From Nitrosomonadales bacterium (GTDB taxonomy: Bacteria > Pseudomonadota > Gammaproteobacteria > Burkholderiales > Gallionellaceae), in contig JACRME010000022.1 of the NCBI GenBank assembly GCA_016235045.1, forward strand, positions 43,481 through 107,480: DNA of 64,000 nucleotides, given 5' to 3'. The position numbers were made by a program, and so were the translations under genes. Shown here one piece after another: positions 10,554 through 18,849 of this stretch (the stretch's first letter is position 1; every line of letters starts with the position of its first letter). The notes beneath the pieces were generated by a model. It did not search any database. It was given only the letters and a program-made list of their open reading frames with translations, and was not told the origin of the DNA.

Positions 10554-11054
10554 ATGGTCGTCATGGGGAAGGTGGTCGCGGCGCAGGGCATTCAGGGTTG
10601 GGTGAAGGTACAGACCTTCACCGAATATCTGGATAGCTTGCTCGACTACGACACTTGGTACATGGGCAACGAGCAAACCTGGCGTCCGCTGGAAGTGTTG
10701 GAAGCGAACGTGCATGGCGGCAAGGTAGTGATCGCCAAACTGCAGGGAATCACCGACCGCACCGCAGCCGAGAAATGCAAGGGCATGTTGATCGCGGTCC
10801 CGCGCGCAGAGCTGCCCGAGCAGGAAGAAGGCGAATATTACTGGTCCGACCTGATTGGGCTGTCGGTGGAGAATCTGGCAGGCGAGAAGTTCGGTACAGT
10901 CGATTCACTGCTGGAGACCGGCGCCAACGACGTGCTGGTGGTCAAAGGCAAAAGCGGCGAGAAGTTGATCCCGTTTATCGACAGTGTCATCAAGCAGGTA
11001 AGCCTGAAAGACAAAACCATCCGGGTGGATTGGCAGGCGGATTACCTCAAATGA
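10554..11054 (+). CDS. rimM: Ribosome maturation factor RimM
   Basis: Binds S19 and helps late maturation of the 30S head and 16S rRNA processing. The 166-residue product has the N-terminal RimM beta-barrel ([20 protein letters not shown]) and a C-terminal PRC-barrel-like domain ([29 protein letters not shown]). An in-frame GTG at 10521 inside rpsP would add 11 residues, but the ATG at 10554 has GAGG eight bases before it and fits the family start. The stop codon overlaps the trmD ATG as ATGA, indicating translational coupling. Confidence 0.95.
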   Translation: MVVMGKVVAAQGIQGWVKVQTFTEYLDSLLDYDTWYMGNEQTWRPLEVLEANVHGGKVVIAKLQGITDRTAAEKCKGMLIAVPRAELPEQEEGEYYWSDLIGLSVENLAGEKFGTVDSLLETGANDVLVVKGKSGEKLIPFIDSVIKQVSLKDKTIRVDWQADYLK

Positions 11055-11742
11055 GGTTCGACGTCATCACGCTGTTCCCCGAGATGTTCGAAGCGATCAC
11101 GAAGTACGGTGTGACGCGCAAAGCAGTTGAGTTGGGCAAGTTTCAGTTGCAGACGTGGAATCCACGGGATTTTACGACCGACAACTACCGCACCATCGAC
11201 GACCGTCCCTACGGCGGCGGCCCCGGGATGGTGATGTTGGCGGAACCGCTGGAAAAAGCGATCAGCGCAGCGAAAGCAGCGCAGGTCGCAAGCGGAGCGA
11301 AGAAGAGTCGTGTGATCCACCTCTCGCCGCAAGGCAGGCAGCTCACCCATGAAGTGGTGATGGAACTGCTGGCGCGGGATGAAGGATTGATATTGCTGGC
11401 GAGTCGTTACGAGGGCGTGGATGAGCGCCTGTTGCGCCAGCAAGTGGATGAAGAGCTTTCGGCGACGACGCATCGGCACAGCAGGATTCCTTTGTACAGG
11501 GACTGCTGGATTGCCCCCACTACACGCGGCCCGAGGTTTATAACGGTGAGGCGGTTCCGGAAGTGTTGATGTCCGGGCACCACGCCGAGATAGAGAAGTG
11601 GCGATTGAAGCAGGCATTAGGCAGGACTGCGGAACGTCGCCCGGATTTGCTGGCATCACGCCAGTTGACTAAACAGGAAGCTCGGCTACTGGCAGAGTAC
11701 CAGCAGGAACAAGCCTCCGCACAAGAAAAGGAAACAAAATGA
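11051..11742 (+). pseudogene. trmD: tRNA (guanine-37-N1)-methyltransferase, broken by internal deletion and frameshift
   Basis: TrmD methylates G37 of tRNAs reading codons that start with C or with CCG, preventing +1 frameshifts. Frame one runs from the ATG at 11051 through [10 protein letters not shown] to DEEL near 11457, exactly as in TrmD. It then reads unrelated residues and stops at 11569. The normal C-terminus continues in another frame from 11461 ([40 protein letters not shown]) to a TGA at 11740-11742 that overlaps the rplS ATG. Compared with E. coli TrmD about 28-29 codons (about 85 bases) are missing, including GDYVLSGGE of the SAM-binding trefoil knot. The product as written would be inactive. 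TrmD is normally essential, so a sequencing or assembly error is a serious alternative. Confidence 0.88.
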
Positions 11743-12107
11743 ATCTGATCGGCATTCTTGAAAAAGAAGAAATCGCGCGTCTGAACAAGACCATCCCCAA
11801 TTTCGCACCCGGCGACACCGTTATTGTCGGCGTGAACGTGGTCGAAGGCGACAAGAAGCGTACCCAGGCTTTTGAAGGTGTGGTGATCGCCAAGCGCAAC
11901 AAGGGGCTGAACTCCAGCTTCATCGTGCGCAAGGTCTCCGCCGGGGAAGGCGTGGAACGTACCTTCCAGACCTACTCCCCGAGCATCGCCAGCATCGAAG
12001 TGAAGCGCAAGGGCGACGTTCGCCGCGCCAAGCTCTACTACCTGCGCGACCGTTCCGGCAAGTCGGCACGTATCAAGGAAAAACTCACTGCAAGAACAGC
12101 AGGCTGA
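11739..12107 (+). CDS. rplS: 50S ribosomal protein L19
   Basis: Large-subunit protein at the 30S-50S interface. The 122 residues carry the family core [30 protein letters not shown] and [15 protein letters not shown], of typical length. Its ATG overlaps the TGA of the ancestral trmD frame (ATGA), so it was evolved for coupled translation with trmD. A strong terminator follows 17 bases after the stop, ending the operon. Confidence 0.98.
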   Translation: MNLIGILEKEEIARLNKTIPNFAPGDTVIVGVNVVEGDKKRTQAFEGVVIAKRNKGLNSSFIVRKVSAGEGVERTFQTYSPSIASIEVKRKGDVRRAKLYYLRDRSGKSARIKEKLTARTAG

Positions 12108-12123
12108 GTTTTCAGGTAGCACA

Positions 12124-12153
12124 AAAAACGGGAGCTTAGTCTCCCGTTTTTTT
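12124..12153 (+). terminator. Rho-independent terminator of the rpsP-rplS operon
   Basis: Stem AAAAACGGGAG/CTCCCGTTTTT with a six-base loop (12135-12140), followed by a run of T. As the A-tract on the other side is also present, it could act in both directions. Confidence 0.9.
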
Positions 12154-12173
12154 ATTTGGGCTATCATGTGCGC

Positions 12174-12677
12174 ATGGACTATCAGGCAATCATCTCTGCG
12201 CCATTCGGCAAACTCGGCATCCGCTGTTCGGACACGGATCTGCTGGGCATTGAATTCCTGCCGGGGAAAACCAAAGCGCAGCCGCCGCAAGGTGAGATGG
12301 CGAAAATGATCTGTGCGGAGCTGGAAGCCTATCTGGCCGATGCCAAACATGAGATCGACCTGCCTTTCGAACTCGATGGCACGCATCATCAGTGCAATGT
12401 GTGGCAGGCAATGCTGGACATTCCCTGCGGGCAGACCCTGACCTACGGCGAGCTCGCGAAAAAAATCGGCTCAAGCGCGCAAGCGGTCGGGCAGGCCTGC
12501 GGCAGCAATCCGATTCCTATTATTATCCCCTGCCACCGCGTGGTGGGCAAGACCGGGCTGGGCGGCTTCATGCAGCACGCCGACGGCGAGTCGCTCGATA
12601 TCAAGCGCTGGTTGCTGGCTCATGAAACAACAGCAAAATCGGAGTTCGTCATTCCCGCGCAGGTGGGAATCCAGTGA
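12174..12677 (+). CDS. ogt: Methylated-DNA--protein-cysteine methyltransferase
   Basis: Suicide repair enzyme that transfers alkyl groups from O6-alkylguanine to its own cysteine. The 167 residues contain the active-site PCHRVVGKTG with C120, preceded by IPCGQTLTYGELA and the recognition helix AVGQACGSNP. ATG at 12174 chosen; a TTG at 12156 overlaps the operon terminator. The last nine or ten residues (VIPAQVGIQ) are encoded by one arm of palindromic repeat family A, which also supplies the stop codon, so the native C-terminus has been replaced or extended. Catalytic parts are intact and it should be active. Confidence 0.94.
   Translation: MDYQAIISAPFGKLGIRCSDTDLLGIEFLPGKTKAQPPQGEMAKMICAELEAYLADAKHEIDLPFELDGTHHQCNVWQAMLDIPCGQTLTYGELAKKIGSSAQAVGQACGSNPIPIIIPCHRVVGKTGLGGFMQHADGESLDIKRWLLAHETTAKSEFVIPAQVGIQ
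12647..12675. repeat. Half copy of repeat family A inside the end of ogt
   Basis: A 29-base arm matching the arms of the element at 60816-60930 with one change, folding as ATTCCCGC-GCAG-GTGGGAAT. The complementary second arm is absent. A hairpin with the AAC loop typical of the family interior follows at 12706-12720, so this is probably a decayed element. Confidence 0.7.
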
Positions 12678-12705
12678 ACTTATTCAATATGCCTTTTGAA
12701 TTTGT

Positions 12706-12727
12706 CTCCGCAACGCGGAGTGCAGGA
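12706..12727 (+). promoter_or_regulatory. Hairpin covering the xerD ribosome binding site
   Basis: CTCCGC-AAC-GCGGAG (12706-12720) pairs the GGAG that lies seven bases before the xerD ATG. In mRNA this would partly hide the Shine-Dalgarno sequence. The hairpin resembles the inner hairpin of repeat family A. Regulation is inferred only. Confidence 0.45.
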
Positions 12728-13623
12728 TGACCGACACCGACCTCCTCGACGAATTCAGCGACGCCCTCTGGCTCGAAGATGGCCTCTCCCGCAACACCCT
12801 GGAAAGCTACCGCCGCGACCTGAACAAATTCACCGAATGGCTGGCAAAGCAGCGCGGCTGCGGCTTGCTGGCCGCCACCCATGCCGACGTACAAGGCTTC
12901 CTGGCACATCTGGTCAGCGGAGAAAAAGCCAAAGCTACCTCCACCTCGCGCGCCATCTCCAGCCTCAAGCGCCTGTTCCGCTACCTGCTGCGCCAGAACA
13001 AGATCGCGGTCGATCCGACTTTGCAGATCGCCACTCCCAAATTGCCGCGCAGTCTGCCCAAGAGCCTCACCGAAGAAGATGTCGAACTGCTGCTGAATGC
13101 GCCGGATGTCGATACCCCGCTCGGCATGCGCGACCGCACCATGCTGGAAGTGTTGTACGCCAGCGGCCTGCGCGTATCGGAGCTGGTCGGCCTGAGCGTG
13201 GCGCAGGTGAGCCTGGACATGGGCGTGACGCGCGTGATGGGCAAAGGCAGCAAGGAACGCCTGGTGCCGCTGGGCGAAGAGGCGCTGGACTGGGTAAGGA
13301 AATATCTCGCCGAAGCCCGTCCTGCCTTGCTTCTGGGTAAGGTCACCGATGCGCTATTCGTCACCCAGCGCGGCGAAGGCATGACGCGGCAGATGTTCTG
13401 GTTCCTGATCAAGAAACACGCGAAAGAAGGCGGCCTGCACAAGCCGCTGTCGCCGCATACCCTGCGCCATGCCTTCGCCACCCACCTGCTCAACCACGGC
13501 GCCGACCTGCGCGTGGTGCAGATGCTGCTGGGGCATTCGGATATTTCAACGACGCAGATATATACGCATGTGGCGCGGGAGCGGTTGAAGGCGCTACATG
13601 CGATGCATCATCCGCGAGGGTAA
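12727..13623 (+). CDS. xerD: Tyrosine recombinase XerD
   Basis: With XerC, resolves chromosome dimers at dif sites under FtsK control at the septum. The 298 residues have the SAM-like N-terminal DNA-binding domain (1-105) and the catalytic domain with the full set R149, K173, H244, R247, H270 and nucleophile Y279 (HSDISTTQIYTHV). Length and lack of linked integrase features fit housekeeping XerD rather than a phage integrase. ATG at 12727 follows GGAG, which lies in a small hairpin. Gene order ogt-xerD suggests cotranscription. Confidence 0.96.
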   Translation: MTDTDLLDEFSDALWLEDGLSRNTLESYRRDLNKFTEWLAKQRGCGLLAATHADVQGFLAHLVSGEKAKATSTSRAISSLKRLFRYLLRQNKIAVDPTLQIATPKLPRSLPKSLTEEDVELLLNAPDVDTPLGMRDRTMLEVLYASGLRVSELVGLSVAQVSLDMGVTRVMGKGSKERLVPLGEEALDWVRKYLAEARPALLLGKVTDALFVTQRGEGMTRQMFWFLIKKHAKEGGLHKPLSPHTLRHAFATHLLNHGADLRVVQMLLGHSDISTTQIYTHVARERLKALHAMHHPRG

Positions 13624-13637
13624 AGAAATTCATACCA

Positions 13638-14015
13638 TCACTTTGCTTGTTCGGCACTTGCGATTGGTTTGACGGGTTCTGCTGTTTTGGGTGTCGGGGC
13701 AGGTTTTGTTAAATCGTATTCGGCCAAGGCAAATCCGACCGGCCAGTAAATGGCACCATATGGCGGCCAGAATATGGAAACTGGCCTGAATTTTGCCCGA
13801 AGCTTGCCCTTGCTAATTACTTTATTGTCCTGTTCCACACGATAGCGTATTCCTGCGATGGCTGTCCAAAAGAAGGGGCGCGTCGTGACTTCGCCGTTTT
13901 CCTTAATTGCAACTGGTTCCGGATTGTCATATATGTAGAGTTTGGATTCTGGGGGGACTTTGAACGTTGCTGTTGTCGAGCATGCGCCGACAAGCAGGGA
14001 CAGGCAAACTACCAC
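13638..14015 (-). CDS. Small putative lipoprotein with a disrupted start
   Basis: A 125-residue protein of unknown function. The N-terminus LVVVCLSLLVGACS is a lipoprotein signal with lipobox VGAC, followed by STTATFKVPPESKLYIYD, RPFFWTAIAGIRYRV, and KFRPVSIFWPPYGAIYWPVGF, a pattern seen in hypothetical proteobacterial lipoproteins. The only in-frame start left is GTG at 14015, without a ribosome binding site and without the usual positive residues. Five codons further upstream an in-frame ATG (14028-14030) is followed at once by TGA and then by AAA-ATC-CTC, which would restore a normal signal peptide. Either the gene is inactivated at codon 2 or the sequence has an error there. Confidence 0.6.
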   Translation of the reverse strand: MVVCLSLLVGACSTTATFKVPPESKLYIYDNPEPVAIKENGEVTTRPFFWTAIAGIRYRVEQDNKVISKGKLRAKFRPVSIFWPPYGAIYWPVGFALAEYDLTKPAPTPKTAEPVKPIASAEQAK

Positions 14016-14231
14016 GAGGATTTTTCACATAATTTTTCAGAGTTGTATGTTGAAGGTAGCGCACCTTAGCAAGCTACGGCTTGAAGCGTCAACCATCGCT
14101 TATCCAGATACCATGAACACGCTTTGCTCGTCCTCTTTCAATATGAGGACGTTCGCAATCTTGGGGTTGAATATCGCCGGTTGAGGGGAATCTTGCAGGC
14201 GGGGGCAAGCAGAAAAAATGAAGTTTTGATT

Positions 14232-14307
14232 TGGTGGAGGTGATCAGGATCGAACTGACGACCTTCTGATTGCGAACCAGACGCTCTCCCAACTGAGCTA
14301 CACCCCC
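14232..14307 (-). tRNA. tRNA-Ala (anticodon CGC)
   Basis: A 76-base cloverleaf read on the minus strand: acceptor GGGGGTG/CACCTCC, D arm GCTC/GAGC, anticodon stem TCTGG/TCAGA around loop TTCGCAA, T arm GTCAG-TTCGATC-CTGAT, and encoded CCA. The anticodon CGC reads GCG codons, and the G3-U70 wobble pair in the acceptor is the identity mark of alanine tRNA. It sits alone between the small lipoprotein gene and rpiA. Confidence 0.96.
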
Positions 14308-14437
14308 ACGGCAGGCGAATCCTAAAGGCAAATCGCCGGTTTGAAAAGAGTTTGACGGAAATACTCGGGAAGGTTTCTAAATAAGCGATTTCCTGCAATA
14401 ATCCCCACACGAAACAATATTACCGAATTGAGGCATC

Positions 14438-15103
14438 ATGGCTTTGACGCAGGACGATTTGAAACGCGCGGTTGCCCAGGCGGCAATCGCTTATGTACCG
14501 ATGGATTGCATCGTGGGCGTGGGTACCGGTTCTACCGCCAACTTCTTCATCGACGAACTGGCCAAGATCAAGCACAAGATACGCGGTGCGGTCGCCAGTT
14601 CCGAGGCGTCCACCAAGCGGTTACAAGGGCACGGCATCGAGGTGCTGTCGCTGAACGACGCGGGCGATTTGCCGGTGTATGTGGACGGGGCGGACGAAAT
14701 CACCAAACACATGCACATGGTCAAGGGCGGCGGCGGCGCGCTGACGCGCGAGAAGATCGTGGCGGCGGCCAGCAAAAAATTCATTTGCGTGTGCGACCAG
14801 AGCAAGCTGGTGGATGTGCTGGGCAAGTTCCCTCTTCCGATTGAGGTTATTCCGATGGCGCGCAGCTACGTGGCGCGTCAGCTGGTGAAACTGGGCGGGC
14901 AGCCGAAGTTGCGCGAGGGTTTCACGACCGATAACGGTAATGTCATCCTCGATGTGCATAATCTTCAGATCATGAATCCGGTGGAACTGGAAACCAACTT
15001 GAACCAATTGGCGGGGGTGGTGACCAACGGCTTGTTCGCGCGGCGCGCGGCAGATGTATTGCTGCTGGGCACCCCGGACGGCGTGAAGACGCTCACAGCA
15101 TGA
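14438..15103 (+). CDS. rpiA: Ribose-5-phosphate isomerase A
   Basis: Interconverts ribose-5-phosphate and ribulose-5-phosphate in the pentose phosphate pathway, cytosolic homodimer. The 221 residues show [13 protein letters not shown] (27-38), DGADE (83-87) and [11 protein letters not shown] (96-106) with catalytic glutamate E105, all as in the RpiA family; length is typical. The gene starts with ATG at 14438. phoU follows after a 68-base gap; the two are functionally unrelated. Confidence 0.97.
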   Translation: MALTQDDLKRAVAQAAIAYVPMDCIVGVGTGSTANFFIDELAKIKHKIRGAVASSEASTKRLQGHGIEVLSLNDAGDLPVYVDGADEITKHMHMVKGGGGALTREKIVAAASKKFICVCDQSKLVDVLGKFPLPIEVIPMARSYVARQLVKLGGQPKLREGFTTDNGNVILDVHNLQIMNPVELETNLNQLAGVVTNGLFARRAADVLLLGTPDGVKTLTA

Positions 15104-15171
15104 CCTGGTAACAAAAGCGTAACGATGCATCGGTAGCATTCGTCATTTGCAATATTTTTTAAGGAAACATC

Positions 15172-15879
15172 ATGGCCGGCAGCGAACACACCTCGAAACA
15201 ATTTGATGCGGAACTGGAAGCGGTCCGCGCCCGCGTATTGCAGATGGGCGGGCTGGTGGAAAGCCAGATCCGCCTGGCCGTCGAATCGCTGACTACAGGT
15301 GATGTGGCGCTGATGAACCGTGTGATTGAGGACGACCATCGCGTCAATTCCATGGAAGTCGAGATCGACGAAAGCTGCAACCGCATCCTGGTGCGCCGTC
15401 AGCCGGCGGCAGGCGACCTGCGCATGGTGATGACCGTGATCAAGACCATCACCGACCTGGAACGCATCGGCGACGAAGCGGAAAAGATCGCGCGCATGGC
15501 CAAGCTGCTGTCGCAAAAAGAGCGCCTGTACCTGCCGCGCTACAACGAAATCAAGCATGCCTCCGACATTGCGCTGGACATGCTGCGCAAATCGCTGGAC
15601 GCGTTCGCCCGTCTCGACCTGCCCACGGCCGCGCAAGTGGTGCGCCAGGACGAGCAGGTGGACGAAGAGTTCCGCGCCATCATGCGTTACCTCATCACGT
15701 TCATGATGGAAGACCCGCGCACCATTTCCACCTCGCTGGAAATCCTGTTCGTGGCCAAAGCCATCGAGCGTATCGGCGATCATGCCAAGAACATGTCCGA
15801 GTATGTCGTCTATATGGTCAAGGGCCGCGACGTGCGTCATGTCACCGTCGAGGAAATCGAGCGCGAAGTTCAGCAATAA
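15172..15879 (+). CDS. phoU: Phosphate signalling protein PhoU
   Basis: Negative modulator of the Pst transporter-PhoR/PhoB system. The 235 residues consist of two PhoU three-helix repeats, each with the metal-cluster motif: ITDLERIGDEAEKIA near 99-113 and AKAIERIGDHAKNMSEYVV near 195-213. Length is typical. No pst genes are in the window. The next gene, ppx, handles polyphosphate, so this pair joins phosphate sensing and polyphosphate turnover, a common arrangement in betaproteobacteria. AAGGAAAC lies just before the ATG. Confidence 0.97.
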   Translation: MAGSEHTSKQFDAELEAVRARVLQMGGLVESQIRLAVESLTTGDVALMNRVIEDDHRVNSMEVEIDESCNRILVRRQPAAGDLRMVMTVIKTITDLERIGDEAEKIARMAKLLSQKERLYLPRYNEIKHASDIALDMLRKSLDAFARLDLPTAAQVVRQDEQVDEEFRAIMRYLITFMMEDPRTISTSLEILFVAKAIERIGDHAKNMSEYVVYMVKGRDVRHVTVEEIEREVQQ

Positions 15880-15972
15880 CCCATTCCAATCCTCGACGAT
15901 ACTGCGTTGGCCGCCTCGCTCACTTCTTGCCGCCTTGTCTCGCCTTCGACTTGAAACCGGGATAAATATTCA

Positions 15973-17451
15973 GTGCAACAACAACCCATTCTTGCTGCTG
16001 TCGATCTCGGCTCCAACAGTTTTCGCCTGCAAATCGCCCGTGTCGAGAACGACCAGCTTTACATGCTGGACGGATTGCGCGAGGCGGTGCGCCTGGCGGC
16101 CGGCCTGACCGAAGACAAGCGTCTCGACAAGGCCGCGCAGCAACGCGCGCTTCCCTGTCTGCAACGTTTCGGCGAACGCCTGCGCGGCTTGCCGCGCGAA
16201 GCGGTGCGCGCGGTCGGCACCAATTCGTTGCGCGTTGCCAAGAATGCCCCCGAATTTCTGCAGCAAGCCGAAGCGGCGCTCGGTTTTCCCATCGATGTCA
16301 TTGCCGGGCGCGAAGAAGCGCGCCTGATCTACCTCGGCGTTGCTCGTTCCCAGCCGCAGGCGGAAGGCAGGCAACTGGTGATCGACATCGGCGGCGGCTC
16401 CACCGAGTTCGTCATCGGCAGCGGCGCGAAACCGCTCAGGCTGGAAAGCCTGTACATGGGCAGTGTGAGCTACAGCGTGCGGTATTTTCCCGACGGCAGG
16501 ATAGTCAAATCCAACCTGAAGCAGGCAGAACTTGCTGCGCGCAGCGAAGTGCAGGCCATCGCTTCCGAATATTCCAGAGGACACTGGGATGTCGCGCTGG
16601 GCTCGTCCGGGACGGCGCGCGCGTTGTGCGACATTCTGGAACAGAACGGTTACAGCAACGGGGGTATTACGCGCGAGGGACTGGAACTGTTGCGCGAGCA
16701 ATTGCTCAAGGCGGGCGATGTGGCCAAACTCGACCTGCCGGGGCTCAAGGCGGACCGTATTCCCATGCTGCCGGGGGGCTACGCCATCATGTATGCCGCC
16801 TTCTGCGAACTCGGTATTGAACAAATGCAGCCCGCACTGGGTGCTTTGCGCGAAGGTCTTCTGTATGACCTGCTCGGGCGTTTCCACCACGACGACATGC
16901 GCGAAGTCACCATGCAGCAGTTCATGCGCCGCTACCACGTGGATACCCGCCAAGCGTCGCGGGTGGCGCATCTTGCCGACTTGCTGGCAAGGCAATTCCT
17001 GGCAGATCGGTTCGGCGAGGAGGATTCGCACCTGCTCGCGTGGGCGGCGAACCTGCACGAGATCGGCATCAGCGTTGCGCACAGCGGCTACCACAAGCAC
17101 ACCGCCTATATCCTGGCTAATGCCGACATGCCGGGCTTCTCGAAAACCGAGCAGAATTGCCTGAGCCTGCTGACGCTGTCGCATCGCGGGAATCTGGAAA
17201 AGCTGCGAGACAAATTGGTCGCACCCGAAAAACTGGCCCAAGTGATGGCGTTGCGTCTGGCCGCGCTTATCTACCGCAATCGCGGCGACGTCGAATTGCC
17301 CGCCATGCAGGGCCGTTTCAGCGGCACCAGGTTCCAGCTCGTTCTCTCGCCGGGTTGGTTGTTGCGGAACCCGCTCACCGAAGCGGCGCTACTGGAAGAA
17401 ATGAAACAATGGAAAGGCTTGGGCGTGAGCATGCAAGTCGTCGAAGGATGA
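15973..17451 (+). CDS. ppx: Exopolyphosphatase / guanosine pentaphosphatase
   Basis: Releases phosphate from polyphosphate ends; Ppx/GppA family of the actin-like ATPase fold. The 492 residues begin with the phosphate-binding AAVDLGSNSFRL (8-19), contain REEARLIYLGV near 113 and the second loop VIDIGGGSTEF near 137-147, and continue with a C-terminal HD-like helical domain (HLLAWAANLHEIGISVAHSGYHKHTAYIL near 355). GTG at 15973 is taken as start because the family begins at this point; no better start is in frame. Follows phoU at 93 bases. Confidence 0.95.
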   Translation: MQQQPILAAVDLGSNSFRLQIARVENDQLYMLDGLREAVRLAAGLTEDKRLDKAAQQRALPCLQRFGERLRGLPREAVRAVGTNSLRVAKNAPEFLQQAEAALGFPIDVIAGREEARLIYLGVARSQPQAEGRQLVIDIGGGSTEFVIGSGAKPLRLESLYMGSVSYSVRYFPDGRIVKSNLKQAELAARSEVQAIASEYSRGHWDVALGSSGTARALCDILEQNGYSNGGITREGLELLREQLLKAGDVAKLDLPGLKADRIPMLPGGYAIMYAAFCELGIEQMQPALGALREGLLYDLLGRFHHDDMREVTMQQFMRRYHVDTRQASRVAHLADLLARQFLADRFGEEDSHLLAWAANLHEIGISVAHSGYHKHTAYILANADMPGFSKTEQNCLSLLTLSHRGNLEKLRDKLVAPEKLAQVMALRLAALIYRNRGDVELPAMQGRFSGTRFQLVLSPGWLLRNPLTEAALLEEMKQWKGLGVSMQVVEG

Positions 17452-17500
17452 GGCAGAATTCGCATCCGCAGCAATCGTTGGCAACTAACCGGAGATATTC

Positions 17501-17722
17501 ATGACGAAACAACTCAAAACCATATTCATCTGCCTGGTGATCGGCATCCTTATCGGCATGGCGCTCGGCGTCAACATCGGGCGCAACAAGCCGCTGCTCT
17601 CCAACCCGTTCGCCAAGGAATCCCTGGTCGATCGCGCCAAAGCACTGGGTAACGAAACGCTGGAGCAAAGCGGCAAGGCACTGGAAAAGACCGGGCAGGC
17701 GCTGCAGGATAAAGCCAAGTAA
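17501..17722 (+). CDS. Small single-span membrane protein
   Basis: A 73-residue protein of unknown function: one transmembrane helix near residues 7-28 (IFICLVIGILIGMALGVNIG) after a short basic N-terminus, then an amphipathic, charged C-terminal helix with the repeated pattern LEQSGKALEKTGQALQDKAK. The context GATATTC-ATG has GGAG nine bases ahead. It follows ppx and may be cotranscribed with it. The tail resembles small apolipoprotein-like or YtxH-type stress proteins, but no family is assigned. Confidence 0.7.
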   Translation: MTKQLKTIFICLVIGILIGMALGVNIGRNKPLLSNPFAKESLVDRAKALGNETLEQSGKALEKTGQALQDKAK

Positions 17723-17827
17723 GCCGGCTTGCCGGCGGTTGATGCAGAAGTCCGATCCGGCCGGGTAAAAGCCCGCGTGCTGTTTCAGGACTGCACCGTT
17801 TTTTTCAATAAACGAGAGGAAATATAG

Positions 17828-18361
17828 ATGAGCTTTTTCAGAGTAGCTGTAGTCGTGTCGTTGGCCGTTGCATCTGCTGCCGCAAATGCAGAAGTGCCGG
17901 GCGCCTATGTCGGTGCCGGCGTGGGCGTTCCCCATGTTGCCTATGGCAGTTCCGGTTTGGCGTTCAAGCTGTTCGGCGGAGCCAAGGTCCACCAATTCGA
18001 CATCTCCAAAGCGGGCAAGCTCGACCTTGCGATCCAGGGCGAATACATCAATTTCGGCAATTCCAGTGCAAGGGGCGCATCCTGGAAACAGTCCGGGTTT
18101 GCAGTTGCCGGCGTCGGTTCCTGGGTCATCCCCAGGAAATGGGCGGCATGGGCGGACGAAAAAGTCGCCGTACTGGCCAAAGTAGGCGGATCGCGGGTTG
18201 CCTACAGTTCCAGCCTTGGCCCAAGCTACACCGCAACTGGAGTGACGCACGGACTTGGCGCCGATTACAGCTTCACGCCCCAATTCTCCGCCCGCGCGAT
18301 GGCCGAGTACTATCCCGGCTCATACAACGTGTATGGGATCTCCGGCGTATTCAAGTTCTGA
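17828..18361 (+). CDS. Outer membrane beta-barrel protein (OmpA/OmpW-like fold)
   Basis: A 177-residue exported protein. Signal peptide MSFFRVAVVVSLAVASAAANA, cleaved after residue 21. The mature part is a run of alternating amphipathic strands (GAYVGAGVGV, GLAFKLFGGAKV, LDLAIQGEYINFG, GFAVAGVGSWVI, VAVLAKVGGSRVAY, HGLGADYSF, FSARAMAEYYPG) and ends with GVFKF, a terminal phenylalanine typical of Bam-inserted barrels. The size fits an eight-stranded OmpA-like barrel without a periplasmic domain. AGAGGAAATATAG precedes the ATG. Substrate or role is unknown. Confidence 0.75.
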   Translation: MSFFRVAVVVSLAVASAAANAEVPGAYVGAGVGVPHVAYGSSGLAFKLFGGAKVHQFDISKAGKLDLAIQGEYINFGNSSARGASWKQSGFAVAGVGSWVIPRKWAAWADEKVAVLAKVGGSRVAYSSSLGPSYTATGVTHGLGADYSFTPQFSARAMAEYYPGSYNVYGISGVFKF

Positions 18362-18380
18362 TTCCGCCGCAATTGAAACC

Positions 18381-18412
18381 ACGACAAGGCTCGCTTAGGC
18401 GAGCCTTGTCGT
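18381..18412. repeat. Perfect 14-bp stem, TTAG loop, between beta-barrel gene and rnpB
   Basis: ACGACAAGGCTCGC (18381-18394) and GCGAGCCTTGTCGT (18399-18412) are exactly complementary. It lies 20 bases after the stop of the barrel gene. There is no T-tract, so it could be a factor-dependent terminator or an mRNA-end stabiliser. Confidence 0.6.
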
Positions 18413-18458
18413 GTGCGGGCAGCGGGGATTCGCTTCCCCACGTGCTAAACTCCACCCC

Positions 18459-18809
18459 GAAGCTGGCTAGACAGTCGCTGCACGCTGATGTTGTGCAGAG
18501 GAAAGTCCGGGCTCCATAGAGCAGGATGCCGGTTAACGACCGGACGCCGTGAGGCGATGGAAAGTGCCACAGAAAATACACCGCCGATGGCTGCGCAAGC
18601 AGTACAGGCAAGGTTGAAATGGCGAGGTAAGAGCTCACCGCGCTGGTGGCAACATCAGCGGCAGGGTAAACCCCATCCGGAGCAAGACCAAATAGGCTGG
18701 CCATGACGTTGCTCGCGTCGCCAGCGGGTAGGTTGCTTGAGCGTCAGGTAACGAAACGCCTAGAGGAATGACTGTCCACGACAGAACCCGGCTTACCGGC
18801 TGGCTTCAC
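18459..18809 (+). ncRNA. rnpB: RNase P RNA, bacterial class A
   Basis: Catalytic RNA of RNase P, which matures tRNA 5' ends. About 350 bases. The universally conserved CRI/P4 strand GAGGAAAGTCCGGGCTCC is at 18497-18514; CCGGTTAACGACCGG, the ACAGAAAATA segment (18569-18578), GTAAGAGCTCACC, GGTAAACCCCATCCGGAGCAAGACCAAATAG split over 18664-18694, and the closing GAATGACTGTCCACGACAGAACCCGGCTTA all match the family. GAAGCTGGC at the 5' end pairs with GCTGGCTTC at the 3' end (P1). It lies upstream of mraZ, with a transposase unit between. Confidence 0.96.
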
Positions 18810-18849
18810 CTTCTTATTTTCAACCTTGCATATTAAAAGATAGGTTTTT

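Noticed and set aside
17723..17760. GCCGGC-TT-GCCGGC hairpin after the small membrane protein gene as terminator
   Set aside because: Very short loop and no T-tract, so not reported as a terminator.
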